Origin: CAXTPV01 sp965276715
GTDB lineage: Bacteria; Pseudomonadota; Alphaproteobacteria; Acetobacterales; Acetobacteraceae
NCBI GenBank assembly: GCA_965276715.1
Contig: OZ255622.1
Location: forward strand, 1,984,001-2,048,000
Reading direction: 5' to 3'
Length of the DNA stretch: 64,000 nt
Below, one piece after another: positions 1-12,600 of the stretch. The first letter of the stretch is position 1; every line of letters starts with the position of its first letter. A program made the translations under genes and the position numbers. The notes below the pieces were generated by a model that saw only the letters and a list, made by a program, of their open reading frames with translations, was not told the DNA's origin and searched no databases.

Positions 1-578
1 TAATGGCCGAACGGGTCGCGCCCCGGCCTGATCTGGTCGCGGTAGCGCTCGACATAGAAGCCCACGTCGAACGACGGCAGCGGACTGAACTCGCCGGTGC
101 CGCGATGGGCGAGATAATGCGCGAGCGCGTTCACCCCGGCAGCCAGCTCGTAGGCCTGGCGATACCACACCGGATCGAACAGCAGGCTCGGCCGCATCCC
201 GCGCGTCTCGCCCGAGAGCGTGTAGTGCGCGACCGCCCCCATGAAGGCCGGCTTGCCATACTGGCCGAGATACCAGACCGGATCGAAATACGGGTTCGGC
301 CGGCGCGCCTCCGCCGAACCATGCCGACAGAAATGCTCGAACGGGTCGAGCCCGGCGCGGCGCACGTCGTCGCCGTTCATGATGTAGTAGTTCAGGTCGA
401 GCAGGCGCGAGGCCCGGATGATCGTCGCCTCCGCGCACGGCAGCCGCTCCTCGGCCCGGCCATGCTCGAGATAGTGCGCAAGCGGATCAAGCCCCGCGCC
501 GGCGACGTCGGGATAGGCCTGAAGATACCAGCCCGGGTCGAAGGCAATGTCCGCGTCGAGCGGGCTCAGGGAATTCAT
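1..578 (-). CDS. Glycosyltransferase-associated repeat protein, N-terminal part (runs off the window edge)
   Basis: The visible 192 residues start at an ATG (576-578) and consist of about five degenerate repeats of roughly 40 residues. Examples are FDPGWYLQAYPDV, GLDPLAHYLEHG, FDPVWYLGQYGK and FDPVWYRQAYEL. Repeats of this type (FDPxWYLxxYPDV...DPLxHYLxHG) are familiar at the ends of large multidomain bacterial glycosyltransferases, so a catalytic domain may lie beyond base 1; that part cannot be seen. There is no signal peptide, which fits a cytoplasmic enzyme. The gene begins only 29 bases after the stop of the giant adhesin gene on the same strand, so co-transcription with the adhesin is likely. 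Adhesin or polysaccharide glycosylation is an inference from that position. Confidence 0.6.
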   Translation of the reverse strand, partial: MNSLSPLDADIAFDPGWYLQAYPDVAGAGLDPLAHYLEHGRAEERLPCAEATIIRASRLLDLNYYIMNGDDVRRAGLDPFEHFCRHGSAEARRPNPYFDPVWYLGQYGKPAFMGAVAHYTLSGETRGMRPSLLFDPVWYRQAYELAAGVNALAHYLAHRGTGEFSPLPSFDVGFYVERYRDQIRPGRDPFGH

Positions 579-607
579 CGGACCAACGTTCTAGCCCAAT
601 CAACAAC

Positions 608-3600
608 TCAGGTCTTGTGCTTGCGCTTCTTCTCGTCGGGGCAAGGCTTTTCGTTCTGGGCTCCGCACTGGTCGCTGCCGACGATGTCGACGGTGATGAT
701 CGACGGCGTCTTCTGGCTCGCGGCCGGCTTGAGATTGTTCTGCCCGGCGTTCTGTGCCGCCCCCGACGCGGCGGACGCCGCGGTGATCGCGGCGACGTTC
801 GGCACGGCGGCCACCGGCACGCCGCTCACCTTGCCGCCCGCCTGCACGTTGGCCGCGTTGAGGATGGTGAGTGCGACGAGGTTGATGTTGCCCGACGATC
901 GGATGCCGGCCTCGCCGGCGTCGATCGTCCCGAACGGGCTGACCAGGTTGATGTTGCCTGGCGGCACGCCGGCGACGGGGGCCAGCACCGCGAGGCCCGC
1001 CCCGGTCGAGGGCACGGTCGGCGACAGCGAGATGTCGCCCACCGTGTCGTACTGGATCGTGGGCGGGGTGAAGACGATCGTGCTCTTCGAGCCCTGGCCG
1101 CCGTTGATCTCGCCGTTGCCTTCCAGCCAGATCAGCAGGTCGCCGCCGAAGGTGGTGAAGATGCGGCTCTGGCCGAGCAGGACGGAGCCGTAGGAGTAGA
1201 TGTCGACACTGCCGGTGCCCTGCGTGACAACGCCCGAGGTCGGCGGCGGCACCGGACCAGGCACGCCGATGGCGGTGGCGCCGAAAGGATCGACGATCTG
1301 GATCGCCCCGCCGAATTGCGTGCTGATGCCGGAACCGCCGGTCAACGTGAGACTGCCGCCCGACGCCGGCGACTGCCCGGTCAGGTCGGTCGCCGGGAAC
1401 AGCGCGTGGATTGCTTCCGTCCCCTCGGAATAGCTCCTGTAGAACCGGCTGGCCGGATCGCTGAAGTCGAGGCCCGACTGGTTCAGTTCGGCGTAGTAGA
1501 CCTGCAGCGTCAGGATCTGCCGCACGTCGGCCGGCAGCGCCTGGAACGCCGCCAGCGCGCCCGACGGACCGCCGGTGTAGCCGGTCCGCTGCTGGAGGAA
1601 CGCGAGCAACTGGGCCTGATAGGTCCGCTCGACGCGGCCTGGCTGGTTCTGCAGCGGCACCGCCGGATTGGCGAGATGGGTCGGATCGAAATAGAGGGCG
1701 GCGAAGCCGGCGAGGTCGATGTTCCCGGGCGTCACGCCGGCGGTGACGGTGATGCCGGCGCCGAGGTCCTGGGTCGCGACCGTCTTGCCGACGACGTAAC
1801 CCAGCGAGGTGAGATTGCCGAAATTGCCCTGGTCGAGATTGTGGCCGGCGGCGACTTCGAGCAGGCCGGGGCCGGTCACCTGGGCGTTGGCGTAGAAGAT
1901 GTCGTTGCCGGCCGAGATCTCCGAGATGTCGTTGGCCGTGTTGTTCCACAGGATGCCGCTGCCGGCGACCTGATCGAGGCCGACGATGTCGTTGCCGGCC
2001 AGCACGCGCACCGGCTTGGCCGCCAGGTATTGCGTGCCGCCGTTGACGAGGCCGGTGGAGAAATTCTCGATGTCGCCGCTCGCGGCATAGAAGCGCGCCG
2101 GCTGCGTGTCGGCCGCGTGCAGGAAGCCGGTCGGCGTGTCCGTCGAGAAGGCGAACAGGCTGCCGGTCGCGGCGATCGTGTTCTGGGCGACGGCGGTGCC
2201 GGTCTCGCCGGTGAAGGCGGGGTTCGCGACGCTCGCAAGCAGCGACGGGTCGGCTCCGGAGGCGGCGAGGACCTCGCCTGGACCGGCGTTCTGACCGATG
2301 ATCGAGCCGGTTCCGCCGACGAGGGAGTTGCCGGCGAGGAACTCGAACTGACCAGTCGGTGACGGAGCGGTTTCAAGCACCCCGCCGGCGGTCGACCCAG
2401 CCACCAGCGAATACACGCTGCCGCTCGCCGCGACGACGCTCAGGGTCGGCGGATAATAGATGCTGCCTGGCTGGCTCACGACAGCGGGACTGATGTCACC
2501 GCCGGCGGAGAACAGATTGACGGCCGTGGTGGGCTGCCACAGCGAGAACCAGCTCGTCGCGCCGTTCGGTGACACGTAGAGCGTCTGCTCGCGCGTGGCG
2601 TCTCCGGTGGACCCGAGCGAGAGGTCGCCGCGCGTGGCGATCGTCGCCGTCGCGTCGCCCAGGATCAACTCCGGTCCCGCCAGCACGCTCGCCGTGTATG
2701 GGTTGTTCGTGACCGAACCGAGGCCGACGCTCCCATTGACCGAGGCCACCCGCCCGGCCGTGATCGCGACGTCGCCGCGCAGCGACAGGATCGTGCTCTG
2801 GGCCGTCGAGGTCTCGATGCCGAGCGCGTTCGACATCGGGTCCAGCACGTTGCCGACATCGAGGGAGAGGCGGCCGCCGCCGGTGAGCACGAGCCCGCTG
2901 GACGTTTCCCGTCCGGTGCTACCGATCGCGAGCGACAGGCTCGAGTTGTGGATGGTGTTCAGGGTGTCGCCGTTGGTGTCGGAGATCGGGATCCCCGATT
3001 GGAAATTCGCGATGACCTGCTGGCTCGTCACGCCTGCATTGCCGCCGGCCGAGACGCTCAAATCCCCGCCGCCGAGGGTGCCGATGCCGGTAAAGCCGAG
3101 GAGCAGCGGCAAGACGTCGGTCGTCGGCGGGTTCTCGTTACTCATCGTCGTGATCGGCTCGTACGTGCCGAAATTGACCCACCACGCGCCCGGGTTTGCC
3201 GCCGAGCCGTCGCCTTGCCGGTTGATCCAGGCGCCGGTCTGCGACGTCGTCAGGGTTGTTCTCGAGTTGCTGATGTCGATCTGCGGAAGCGAGGTGGTCA
3301 GCAAGTCGGCCTGCGCGGCCAGCGTCAGATTGCCGCCGCCTTGCGGATAGCTGGCGTTGATCGCGGCATAGACCGCCGCCTCCGGCCCGGACGCGACGGT
3401 CGGATCGGCGAACGAGTAGGCCGTGCCGCGCTGGTCGAATGGGGTGCCGTTGACGCCGGGCGACTGGGTGCCGGCGGTGTAGATCCCGTAGGTGGATGCT
3501 TCGTTCAACGTGCCGCCGGCGAGAAGACTGAGCGAGCCGGTGCCGGTGCGCACGACGCTGAAGGCGGGCGCGTAGGCCAACGGGGTGGAGAATGGCCCGG

Positions 3601-6600
3601 GCACGAACCCGGGCGGGACGATTTGCGCAAAGTGCAGATCCGACAGCGTCAGGTTGCCGGTATTCCCGCGAGCGGCCAGCACGCTCGCCGGCGTCAGTCC
3701 CGCCGGATCGGCCGCCGCCGTGTTGGCGCCCCCGGCAAGGACGATCGACCAGGAGAGCGAGCCGGGCGGCAGCAGGTTCGAGGCGCCGTAGATCTCGCCC
3801 TGCCCCGGCAAGCCGTTCGGCAGCGTGCCCGGCTGGCGCAGGTTGACCTGTGAGGAGTTGGCGAAATTGAGCTGGGTGCCGACCGGGATCAAGTCGCCGG
3901 CGGTCAAGGGCTGGCTGGACGTCAAGCTGATCGGGTTCGAGAACGCGGCCAGGCTCGCGCCGGCGGGCCAGGTCTGCGGCTGCCCGGTCAAGACGTTGAT
4001 GGCATCGAAATTGACTTGCACCCCCCCGGTCGGTGCGAACAGCAGGAAACCCGCACCGAGAGAGGCGCCGGCCGGCAGGGTCGTGCCTCCCGCAATCGCG
4101 ACACCCTTGGCGAACAGGATCGTCTGGCCGTCGGGCGCGGTCACGTCCGCTTGCGCGACGATGCCGGCGGTCGGCACGGTGATCGGGTTCGACAACGTGA
4201 TCGAGGTCGGCAGGACGGTCCCCGGGAGGATGCTCGGACCACCGGCGACGTTGAGATCGTAATTCAGCGGGATCGCCACGTTGGGGAAGGTGGAGCCCGA
4301 GACATCCACCGGGTCGGCGCCCAAGGGCACGATGATGTTCTGATCGATCGTCTGGAAACCTTGCAGGATCCATCCCTGATCGTCCGGATTCTGGTTGGCG
4401 GCGGTGTCGACCGGCTGGGCGAACCCGTCGGTGATGCTCCCATAGACAGTCAGGTTGTTGGCGGCCCGGAGGACCAGCACGCCTGGCTCGCCCGAGCCGT
4501 AGGTCGATGGGTCGAGCCGGTTGGACTGGTCGAGACTGGCATAACGCAGGCCCGACAGGTCGAGGTCACCGTTCACGGTCAGGTTGCCGCCCGATGCGGT
4601 CGAGCTGTCGATCTCGACTCCGGGGCGAAGATGCAACGCGCCGGCGTAGGCGGTCAGGCCGGCCAGCTTCGCCGCGAGAACGGGCGCGAGCCCACCGCCG
4701 GGCTCGGCGCTGGCGATGAAGGCCGCGTTCGCGCGGTCGATCTGGTCGAGACCGATGCCGTTCGGATCGGCGTTGGCTCCCGTGTTGGTCTGCGTGATCA
4801 GCCCGTCAGGCGGCGCATAGCTCCAGAAGCCGGCCACGGCGATGCTGCCGGCCCCCCGCACGTCGATCGGCCCGCCGGCCGAGATCGCGAGGTCGCCACT
4901 GGTGCCGTCCATGGCGCCGATCCGGGGCACGTCGAGCTCGACCCGCCCGCACGCGCCGAGCGCACAGGTCACGCCGGCCGGCGCGCTGACGTCGATCCGC
5001 GCATTCGGCGCGATCGTCAGCACGCCGTTGGCGCCGGTGGAAGCGAGGTTGGTCCCGTTCGGACCGTCGGCCACGCGCAGCGTGACGGAGGCGGTGTTCT
5101 CGGAATCGATCGTGCGTCCCGCGCTGTCGGTCTGCGCAACCGTGCCGTGCGCGTCGAGGACGGCGTTTGGCGTGAGCGTGAGGTTCCGACCGGCGGACAG
5201 CGAGATGCTGCCGGGCGCCGCGCCGCTGGCGTCGATCAGACCGTCGATCGTCAGGCTGCCCGAGTCGAGCGAGATGTTGACCGACGAGGCGCGGACCCGG
5301 TCGGCGCTCGTGACGGTCAGATCGCCGCTGCCGATCTCGAAACCGCGTGACCCGGTGACATCGCCGTCGGTGAGACGCTGATCGAGGCCGGCGAAGTCGC
5401 TCAGCGTGCCGGCACGCACGGCGATCCTCGCCGCCGTGCCGCCGCCGCCGAGGAAGGAGCCGCCCAGCGACACGTTGCCGGCCGGCGCGCTCGCATCGAT
5501 CCTCCCGGCCGCCGCACCGGGCGAGGAGACGTCGATCCGGCTCGCCGGGTCGGCCGCGATGCCGCCGCTCGTGCTCTCGGCGATCAGGATGCCGCCGGGT
5601 CCGGCGCGCGTCTGGTCGAAAAACACCGTGCCGACGCCCGCGAGATCGATCGCGGCACCCGCGCCGAGCGTGATGTCGCCGGCGGCGGTCAGCACCAGCT
5701 TGCCCTCGGGCAGGGCGACGGCGGTCGCAAGGTCGATGGAGGCGCCGGACAGATCGATCTCGCCGCCGAGGCCGGCGGCTGGTCCGGTGAGGCCGCCCGT
5801 CGACGTGATGGCGACCGCGCCGCCCGCGTCGACCGCCAGCGTGGCGCCGGCCGAATTGGTGAGCAGCGGCGTGACGATATCGAGCGTGCCGCCGCTGTTG
5901 CGGTAGCTTCCGCCGGCATAGGGTCCCTGTGCGGCGTAGACCGACAGTGTTCCAGCGCTGTTGGCGCTCACTTGGCGCGTCGCGATCAGGCTGACGGTCG
6001 AGAACCCGTAGGTGGTCCGCGACAGGCTCGGCGGCCCTCCGGTCAGCGCCGGCGTGGAGGCAACCTGTCCGGGGGCGTAGCCGAGGACGATGTTCGAGGC
6101 ATCGACGACCAGGCTGCCCTGACCGGTTCCCGGCCCGTCCAGCAGGACCGGAGCCGCCGGCGCCGACGCGTAGGTCTGCGGCGTGTTCTGGCCGCCCGCG
6201 ACGGCCGGCAGAAGTCCGCCGTTCGGGGCGGTGTTCGGCACCGCAACGCCGTTCCAGATGAAGGTGCCGGCCCGGACCGTCGCGACATCGCCGGGAGCGC
6301 CGACGCCGTAGATCGAGGGCGTGTCGAACTCGAGCGTCCGATTGCCTGAACCGCCCGAGAGGTCGAGACCGGAATTGCCGAAGAAGTTGATCGCGTTGGT
6401 GGCCAGGAACCTGACCTGTTGCAGAGCGGGCGCGCCCGCAACGATGCCGCCGGCGACGAGCTGGTCGAGCTGTGTCTGGGTCAGATCGAGCCCGTTCGGC
6501 TTGACCGTTCCCGGCGCCAGGTTCGCCGCCGGAAGCAGGTTGACGTTGGAGACGGCGAAGAACAGGTTCCGCGCCGCGAACGCGGCCTGATTTCCGATCG

Positions 6601-9600
6601 ACACCGAGCCGGGCGTGTCGATCGCGAACGTGCCCTGGCTGAACACGGACGCCCCGTTCTCGATCGTGACCGCGTCCGACCGGGATCCGGTTATTCCCGG
6701 CGCCAGGAACGACAGGGTGGCGTTCGACGCGATGAGCGCGGCGTCGGCGGGCGTGGCTCCCTGCCCGTTCAGGTAGGGCAGGTTGATCGAGGCGCCGCTC
6801 GTCGTGGCGCCACTGGCCAGGATGTCGATCGAGGCGCCGCTCTTCAGCGTCACGCTGCTGCTGGCCAGCAGGAACACCTGGGGCGCGGAGAGCGTGGCAC
6901 CGCGCTCGACCTCGATGGACGCGCTCGGGGCGTTCGGCAAGCCGTAGTCGATCGCCGCCGCGCCGGCCGGGACGGTGACGGCGCCGCCGATCGACAGGTT
7001 CTCCGGTGCAAGCCGGTCGAGGTCGGCGGCACGAAGCACGACCGTATCGACCGGGTACTGGCTGCCGCCGAGTTGCACGCCGGCGCCCGTGTCGCCCACG
7101 ATATCGATGTTCGCGATGTGCGAACCTTCGGTGGGATCCGTGTCGACCTCGACGGTGCCGCCGCGACCGCCGTCGCCCGGCTGGAACAGGGCGTTGCCCG
7201 CGACCGACAGCGCCGGTCCCTGCCGGAGGAACAGAGGCGGCACCGTGATGTCGTAGTTGAGCCGCAGCAGGCCGGCGTCGGCGGCGATGGCACCACGCGG
7301 GTAGCCGGCCAGCGCGGCTTGCGCCAGCGCGAACGCCGAGACGGTCTCCTCGTCGTAGGACGACAGCCGGCGCACGGCGGAACCCGGCGTGACCAGCACG
7401 CCGATCGGTTGCGTGTCCCGCGCGGAGGTGCCAGCGACGGACCGCGTCGCGCCGACCTGCGTCGACAGGTTCCCGACCTGTGCCACGGCCGGCCCGAGCG
7501 GATGGATGCCGGGCTGCAGTTCGACCCGGAACGCGCCGGGCAGGAGGGCGTCGTAGGCCGGCAGCAGCGTGTAGGTGGCGGCCGGCAGGCCCGGGATGCC
7601 GGCCACGGTGGTGATCTGGCTGCCGGTTGCCGGTGCCACGTTGCTGGAGTAGGCGAACGCGGTTGTCGGCGCCGGAGGCGTTGTGCCGGTAAAACCCGGA
7701 ACGATCGCGTACACCATGTTGCTCGCGGCGGGAGACGCGATGCCGCCGGAGATTTGCAGGAACGGCGCCGTCAGTACGTCGGTCGATCCGCCGCGCCCGC
7801 TGTTGAATCCGGCGCCCGCCAACGTGCCGCCGCCGCGCAGGTCGAGCGTGCCGCCGGCATCGAGCGCCGTCGATTGGGCCGCGATCGTGATAGCCGGGGC
7901 GAACGAGGGAGGCGTGGCGGAAAGCGGCCCGCTGCCGGTGTAGTTCACGTCATAGTTCACGCCGTCCTGGGTGCCCCCATACAGCACCGTCTGGCCCGCC
8001 GCGCTGACCGACGTCACGCTGCCCGGCAGGAACGCCACCCGGTCGGTGAAGCCGCTGGCGGGAAGCAGGAGCCCGCTCTGGTTCTCGTAGCCGAGCGTGA
8101 TTTGCCCCAGCGGCGCCCGGACCACGCCGCCCTGCTCGATCGTGCCGGCGATCAGCGCCAGGGACTGGCCGACGATCAGCGGCGGCGCCGGGTCGGTCCC
8201 GGGCGTCCGCGTGAGAGCCAGGATGCCGGGGCGCGGCGGCGGCACGGTGGGCACCGGCCCGGATGGGTTCGTCGAGAGGTTCTGGTCGATGCTGAGCGCG
8301 ATCGTCGACGGGGCGATCGGATAGATCTGTGCCGCGGTCAGCGACAGGTTCCCGCCGGCGAGGAAGGTGCCGTCGAGCTGGGTGTCGCCCTTGCTGGAGA
8401 ACGACGCGCTGGCGAAGCCGAGTGAGTGGATCAGGAGGGTCGGGTTCGCTGTCGCGTCAGCAGGGGCGTTGAGCAGATTGGTGAAGTTGAGACCGCCAAT
8501 CGTGCCGCTCCCGATACTAAGCTGGTTGGTTTCGATTGACAGGTTCGATCCTGCCGCGGTCACAGGGGAGACACCCCCGGAGAGGACGCTGTTATATTGT
8601 CCGACATTTTGCGTCGTAAGGTTCGAGGCGGTCGGAGGAGCGTGAAAGTAATTGACAGCGGCATTGCTGTTTAGCACCACGTAGGGAGCGCTCAACCTGA
8701 CGACATTGCTCCCATCTGTCGTCGTTAGTTGCGCTGGAATGTCGATACGAGCGGCTAGTTTTAACGAGACGGGACCATCGAACATGACGTCGGTCGGTCC
8801 GAAAGGAAATGATCCGCTGGTGAACGCGTTGCCGGCGACGGTCAGACTGCCAAACCCTTCGGCCATCAGGCTGTCGGCCGCAAGTTGAACAACTCCGAAA
8901 ACCGAAGAGAGGCTCTGCGTCGGCAGGAGAGTGGCGGGAAGAACGCTGGGCAGCGGTTTTTGACTGATGACGATTTGGCGGCCCACGCGCAGCGCGTCGG
9001 GAACCCCGACCAACGTGACACTTTGAACCGTCTCGCCGTAAACCGGGGTGACAAGGTCTACTTCCAGACTGCCACCGGCCGCCGTCGGGCCACCCTGGGC
9101 AGCACGCAACGTCCCATCGATGACGATACCGCTCGTCGAATTCAGGCTGATGGCACCACCGTTACCGGCGAGCGACACGCGGTTCGCAGTGGTGGCCGCT
9201 CCACTTCCAGCGGACAGGTCTATCTCTGCCGCACTGCCGGTGGCATCGAGCAGAGCGCCGGGCCGGATGACGACGGTCGCGTCTGTCGAGACCGGATAGG
9301 CCGACGTGCTCTTGTTTGTCCCGGGCGGCTGAACGATCTGCGCACCGCCGACCGTGATCGGGCCGGCGTTTGGCGCGACACCGTAAGCTCGTCCAAACAG
9401 ATCGCTCGCCGTATCGGCGACCGAACTTGTGTTCAACGTCGCATTGGGGCCGATCCAGATCGACAGACCGGGAACGTAGTTTGCAATCCCTGCCCCGGTC
9501 CCTGGTTCGAAGGTGTCGTTCAGGATCGAGATCCCTTCGACGCCCGCGCTGCCGACAACCGTTCCGCCGGGCGCGGCAATAGCCCCATCGATCGTGATTT

Positions 9601-12600
9601 GGCCGACGGCCTCGATCGAGACGGCTTGCCCAGCATCGACCGCTATCGACGACCCCTGATCGATCGTGATGGCGCCGCCGCCATCAAGCGATCCAAGGTT
9701 CTGCGCTTGCACCGGACTGAACGTCCGCGACAGCAGCGACAGGCTGGCACCCGGGCGCGGCGTCAGCGTCGCACTGGTCTGGTTCTGAAGATAGGCGGGC
9801 GGCAGATAGAGGCTCGCCGCCGTCTCCGGGTTGCTGCCGGTCGGCGCCAGCAGGCTGCCCGCATTGGCCAAGGTGACCGGAACCACCGGATCGATCGCGA
9901 CGCCGGCGGCCAGTTCGACGCCCGGAAGGAAAGGGTTCGTGCCTGGGGCCGCCGGGGTGGCAGGAGGCGCGAACGGCACCTCGATCGCCCCGGTGTTGAC
10001 CGTGGGCAGGTCGCCATAGCCGTCGATGCTGTACGACGCGAAGCCCTGCTGGAACAAGGCGGGCGTCAGCACCGTTCGGCCCTCGGCGTCGAGCCCGGTC
10101 GATGCCGGCGCGCCCGCGATCAGCACGCTTGGCGCGCGCAAAATGAAGCTGCCGCCGGCCGCGGCACCGAAGCTCCGGATCGTCCCCGCCAGCGCCACCG
10201 GCAGCACCGAGGTCGCGGTCCCGACGGCGAACAGCGGGTTGCCGCCGGGGTCGTCGCCGATCAGCGACACGCCGCCGCCGGCGCCACCGGTGAAGGCGCC
10301 GGTCCTCGAGACGACGCCGCCCGCCGACGCGTCGACCAGGCTGCCCGGCGCGAGCGTGATTCCGCCGGTGGTGTCGACCGTGAGCGAGCCGCCCGCGACC
10401 GCCGCCTCGCCGGCGAGATGCACCGGGTCGATCAGCGTGTTGGTCCATTGCCCGCGCAGATCGATCGCCACGCCCGGCGCCAGCTCGACGAGCGCGTTCT
10501 CACGCGGCACCGTGGCACCGCTCGCGACCGTGAATGTCGGCACCAGCGAGACCTTCAGCACGTTCCCGGGCACCGAGATGACGTCGCCCAGAGTGACCGA
10601 CCCCGATCGCGCGGTCACGTTCGCGTCGACATCCACGCCGGCGGCATTCAGCGTGAGCTGCCCGGCGTTCGCCAGCGTCAGCGGCGAGGCGACCGTCACG
10701 GCTCCCTGCGTGGTCACGCCGATCGCGCCGAGGCCCGCGACATCGAGCGCGTTGGCATCCAGGATCGCGGTGTCGGTCCGCGCGGCCGGAACCGGCGTGG
10801 TCAGGCCGAGCGACGCCGCGATCGGCGCGCCGCCGGCCTGGAAGGTGACCGTCGTGTCGTAGCCGCCGGCCAGGCCCGCGCTGCCGTAGCCCAGCGCACC
10901 GTAATCGCCGATCAGCAGCTGGCCGGGCAGCGGCACCGCGCTCGGCGGCTGCAGGTAGGGATCCGTGATCGACGACGCGCGCGGCTGCGTCTGCAGCGGG
11001 CCGGTGATGACGCCGGCGTCGATCGTGCCCTCCAGCACCGCGGTCGGCGCGCTGATCTCCAGCGTGCCGCCGTCGCGCCCCTCGACATAGCCGGGCGATT
11101 GGACCGAGCCCGGCGTGATCAGCGGGTCGTTGTAGGTCTGCGAGATCGCCCAGCGGCGATGGGTGAACGTCTCGCCGCCGTAGACGCCCGTGTAGACAAG
11201 GGTCGAAGGCGCGGTCGAGGCATTGTAGAGCCGGCCTTGCGGGCCGATCAGCCAGGTCAGCTTGAGCGCTCCGGCCTGGTAGTCGATCGAGCCGCCGGCG
11301 AGGTTGAACACCGAGCCCGGCTGCGCCACCACCTGACCGGACGCGCCGCCGGAGATCAGGATGGTCCCGCCGGCCGAGGTCCATTCGCCGATCGTGTGCG
11401 GCAGGTTCGACACCTCGCCGCTCACCTCGAACAGGCCGCCAGGCGTGTAGAGCCGGCCGGCGCCGGCGGTGGTGTAGGGACTGTTCGCGTAGGCGGGACT
11501 CGCCGGCGCGCTGACCAGCGAACGGGTGTCGACATACACCGTCGCGTTGTTCAGCAGCGTCGTGTCGCGATTGAGCGGGTTGTCGCGCAGATTGAAGCCC
11601 TGGACGCTCACCGCGACGTTGTTGGCCGACATCGGCAGCGGCACGCCGACGGTGCCGGACACATCGAGCTGCGCGCCGGTCTCCACCAGCACCCGGCCCG
11701 GTGCCGCGATCTGGATCTGCCCGCCCTGCGACATCGCGAGCGAGCCGCCCCCGGCGTCGACGATGTTGCCCGACACGATCTGGATCAGCGATTGATACTG
11801 GTTGTCCGGCAAGGCGGGCTGGTCGTTGAGCGGCGGCGGATTGTCGAAGCGGACGATGTCGGCGTTGGTCGAGTTGGCGATGTCGGCCGCGCGCTGGGCG
11901 TCCAGCGCGGTGTTGCTGGCCGGGTCGGGCAGGATGCTGGTGACCGATCCGGGCGCCAGCGTCACGCTCGATTTCGGATCGGTCTGATCGGTCAGCAGGT
12001 GGATCGTGCCGCGGGTCGAGACCGTGGTGGTCGAGACGGCCACGCCGGCCTGGGTGACGGTCTGTCCGACCAGCGTCACGTCGCCGCGGTCGGCTTCCAC
12101 CAGGCCCTGGTTGGTCGCCTTGCCGCCACCGGCCGCGACCGCGATCGCGGTGCCCTGAACGGTCTCGACGATGGTGCCGCCCGGGCCGAAACCGGCCTGC
12201 GACGAAAGATTCCCGGCGAGCGCGTTCGTCACCGACCCGTATTGCTGGCCGCTCTTGGCGACGCCGTAGCCCTGTTGCAGCACGAAGTCGCGCCCGGCGC
12301 CGAGCACCGCCTGGCCGTCCGGCGTTTCGATGTCGCCGCCGTTGGTGACGTCGCTGCCGAGCAGGATGACGCCGCCGCCGGCGCTGGTCGCGGTGAGTGG
12401 CGCGGTGGTCGCGATCCGCGCGCCAGGCGCGACCAGGACCGGCGCGGTGGCGCCCGTGAAGGTCGGCGTTCCATCCGCGCTGTAGATCCCGTTGGCCCTG
12501 AATTGGCCGTCGCTGATCGACGCGGTGGACGCGATCAGTGAACCGACCGTGACCTGGGCGGTCGGGCTGAAGATGATCCCGCTGCCGTTGACGACGATCA

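Noticed and set aside
617..8425. Other long plus-strand frames (617-2362, 6419-8425) within the adhesin region
   Set aside because: The same antisense shadow effect; no ribosome-binding sites or recognisable motifs.
8885..12541. A 1218-codon open frame on the plus strand opposite the adhesin
   Set aside because: Its product is an Arg/Asp/Gly-rich low-complexity chain with no domain, as expected antisense to a GC-rich gene whose third positions are G or C. The minus-strand frame has signal peptide, TPS and DUF3739 features.
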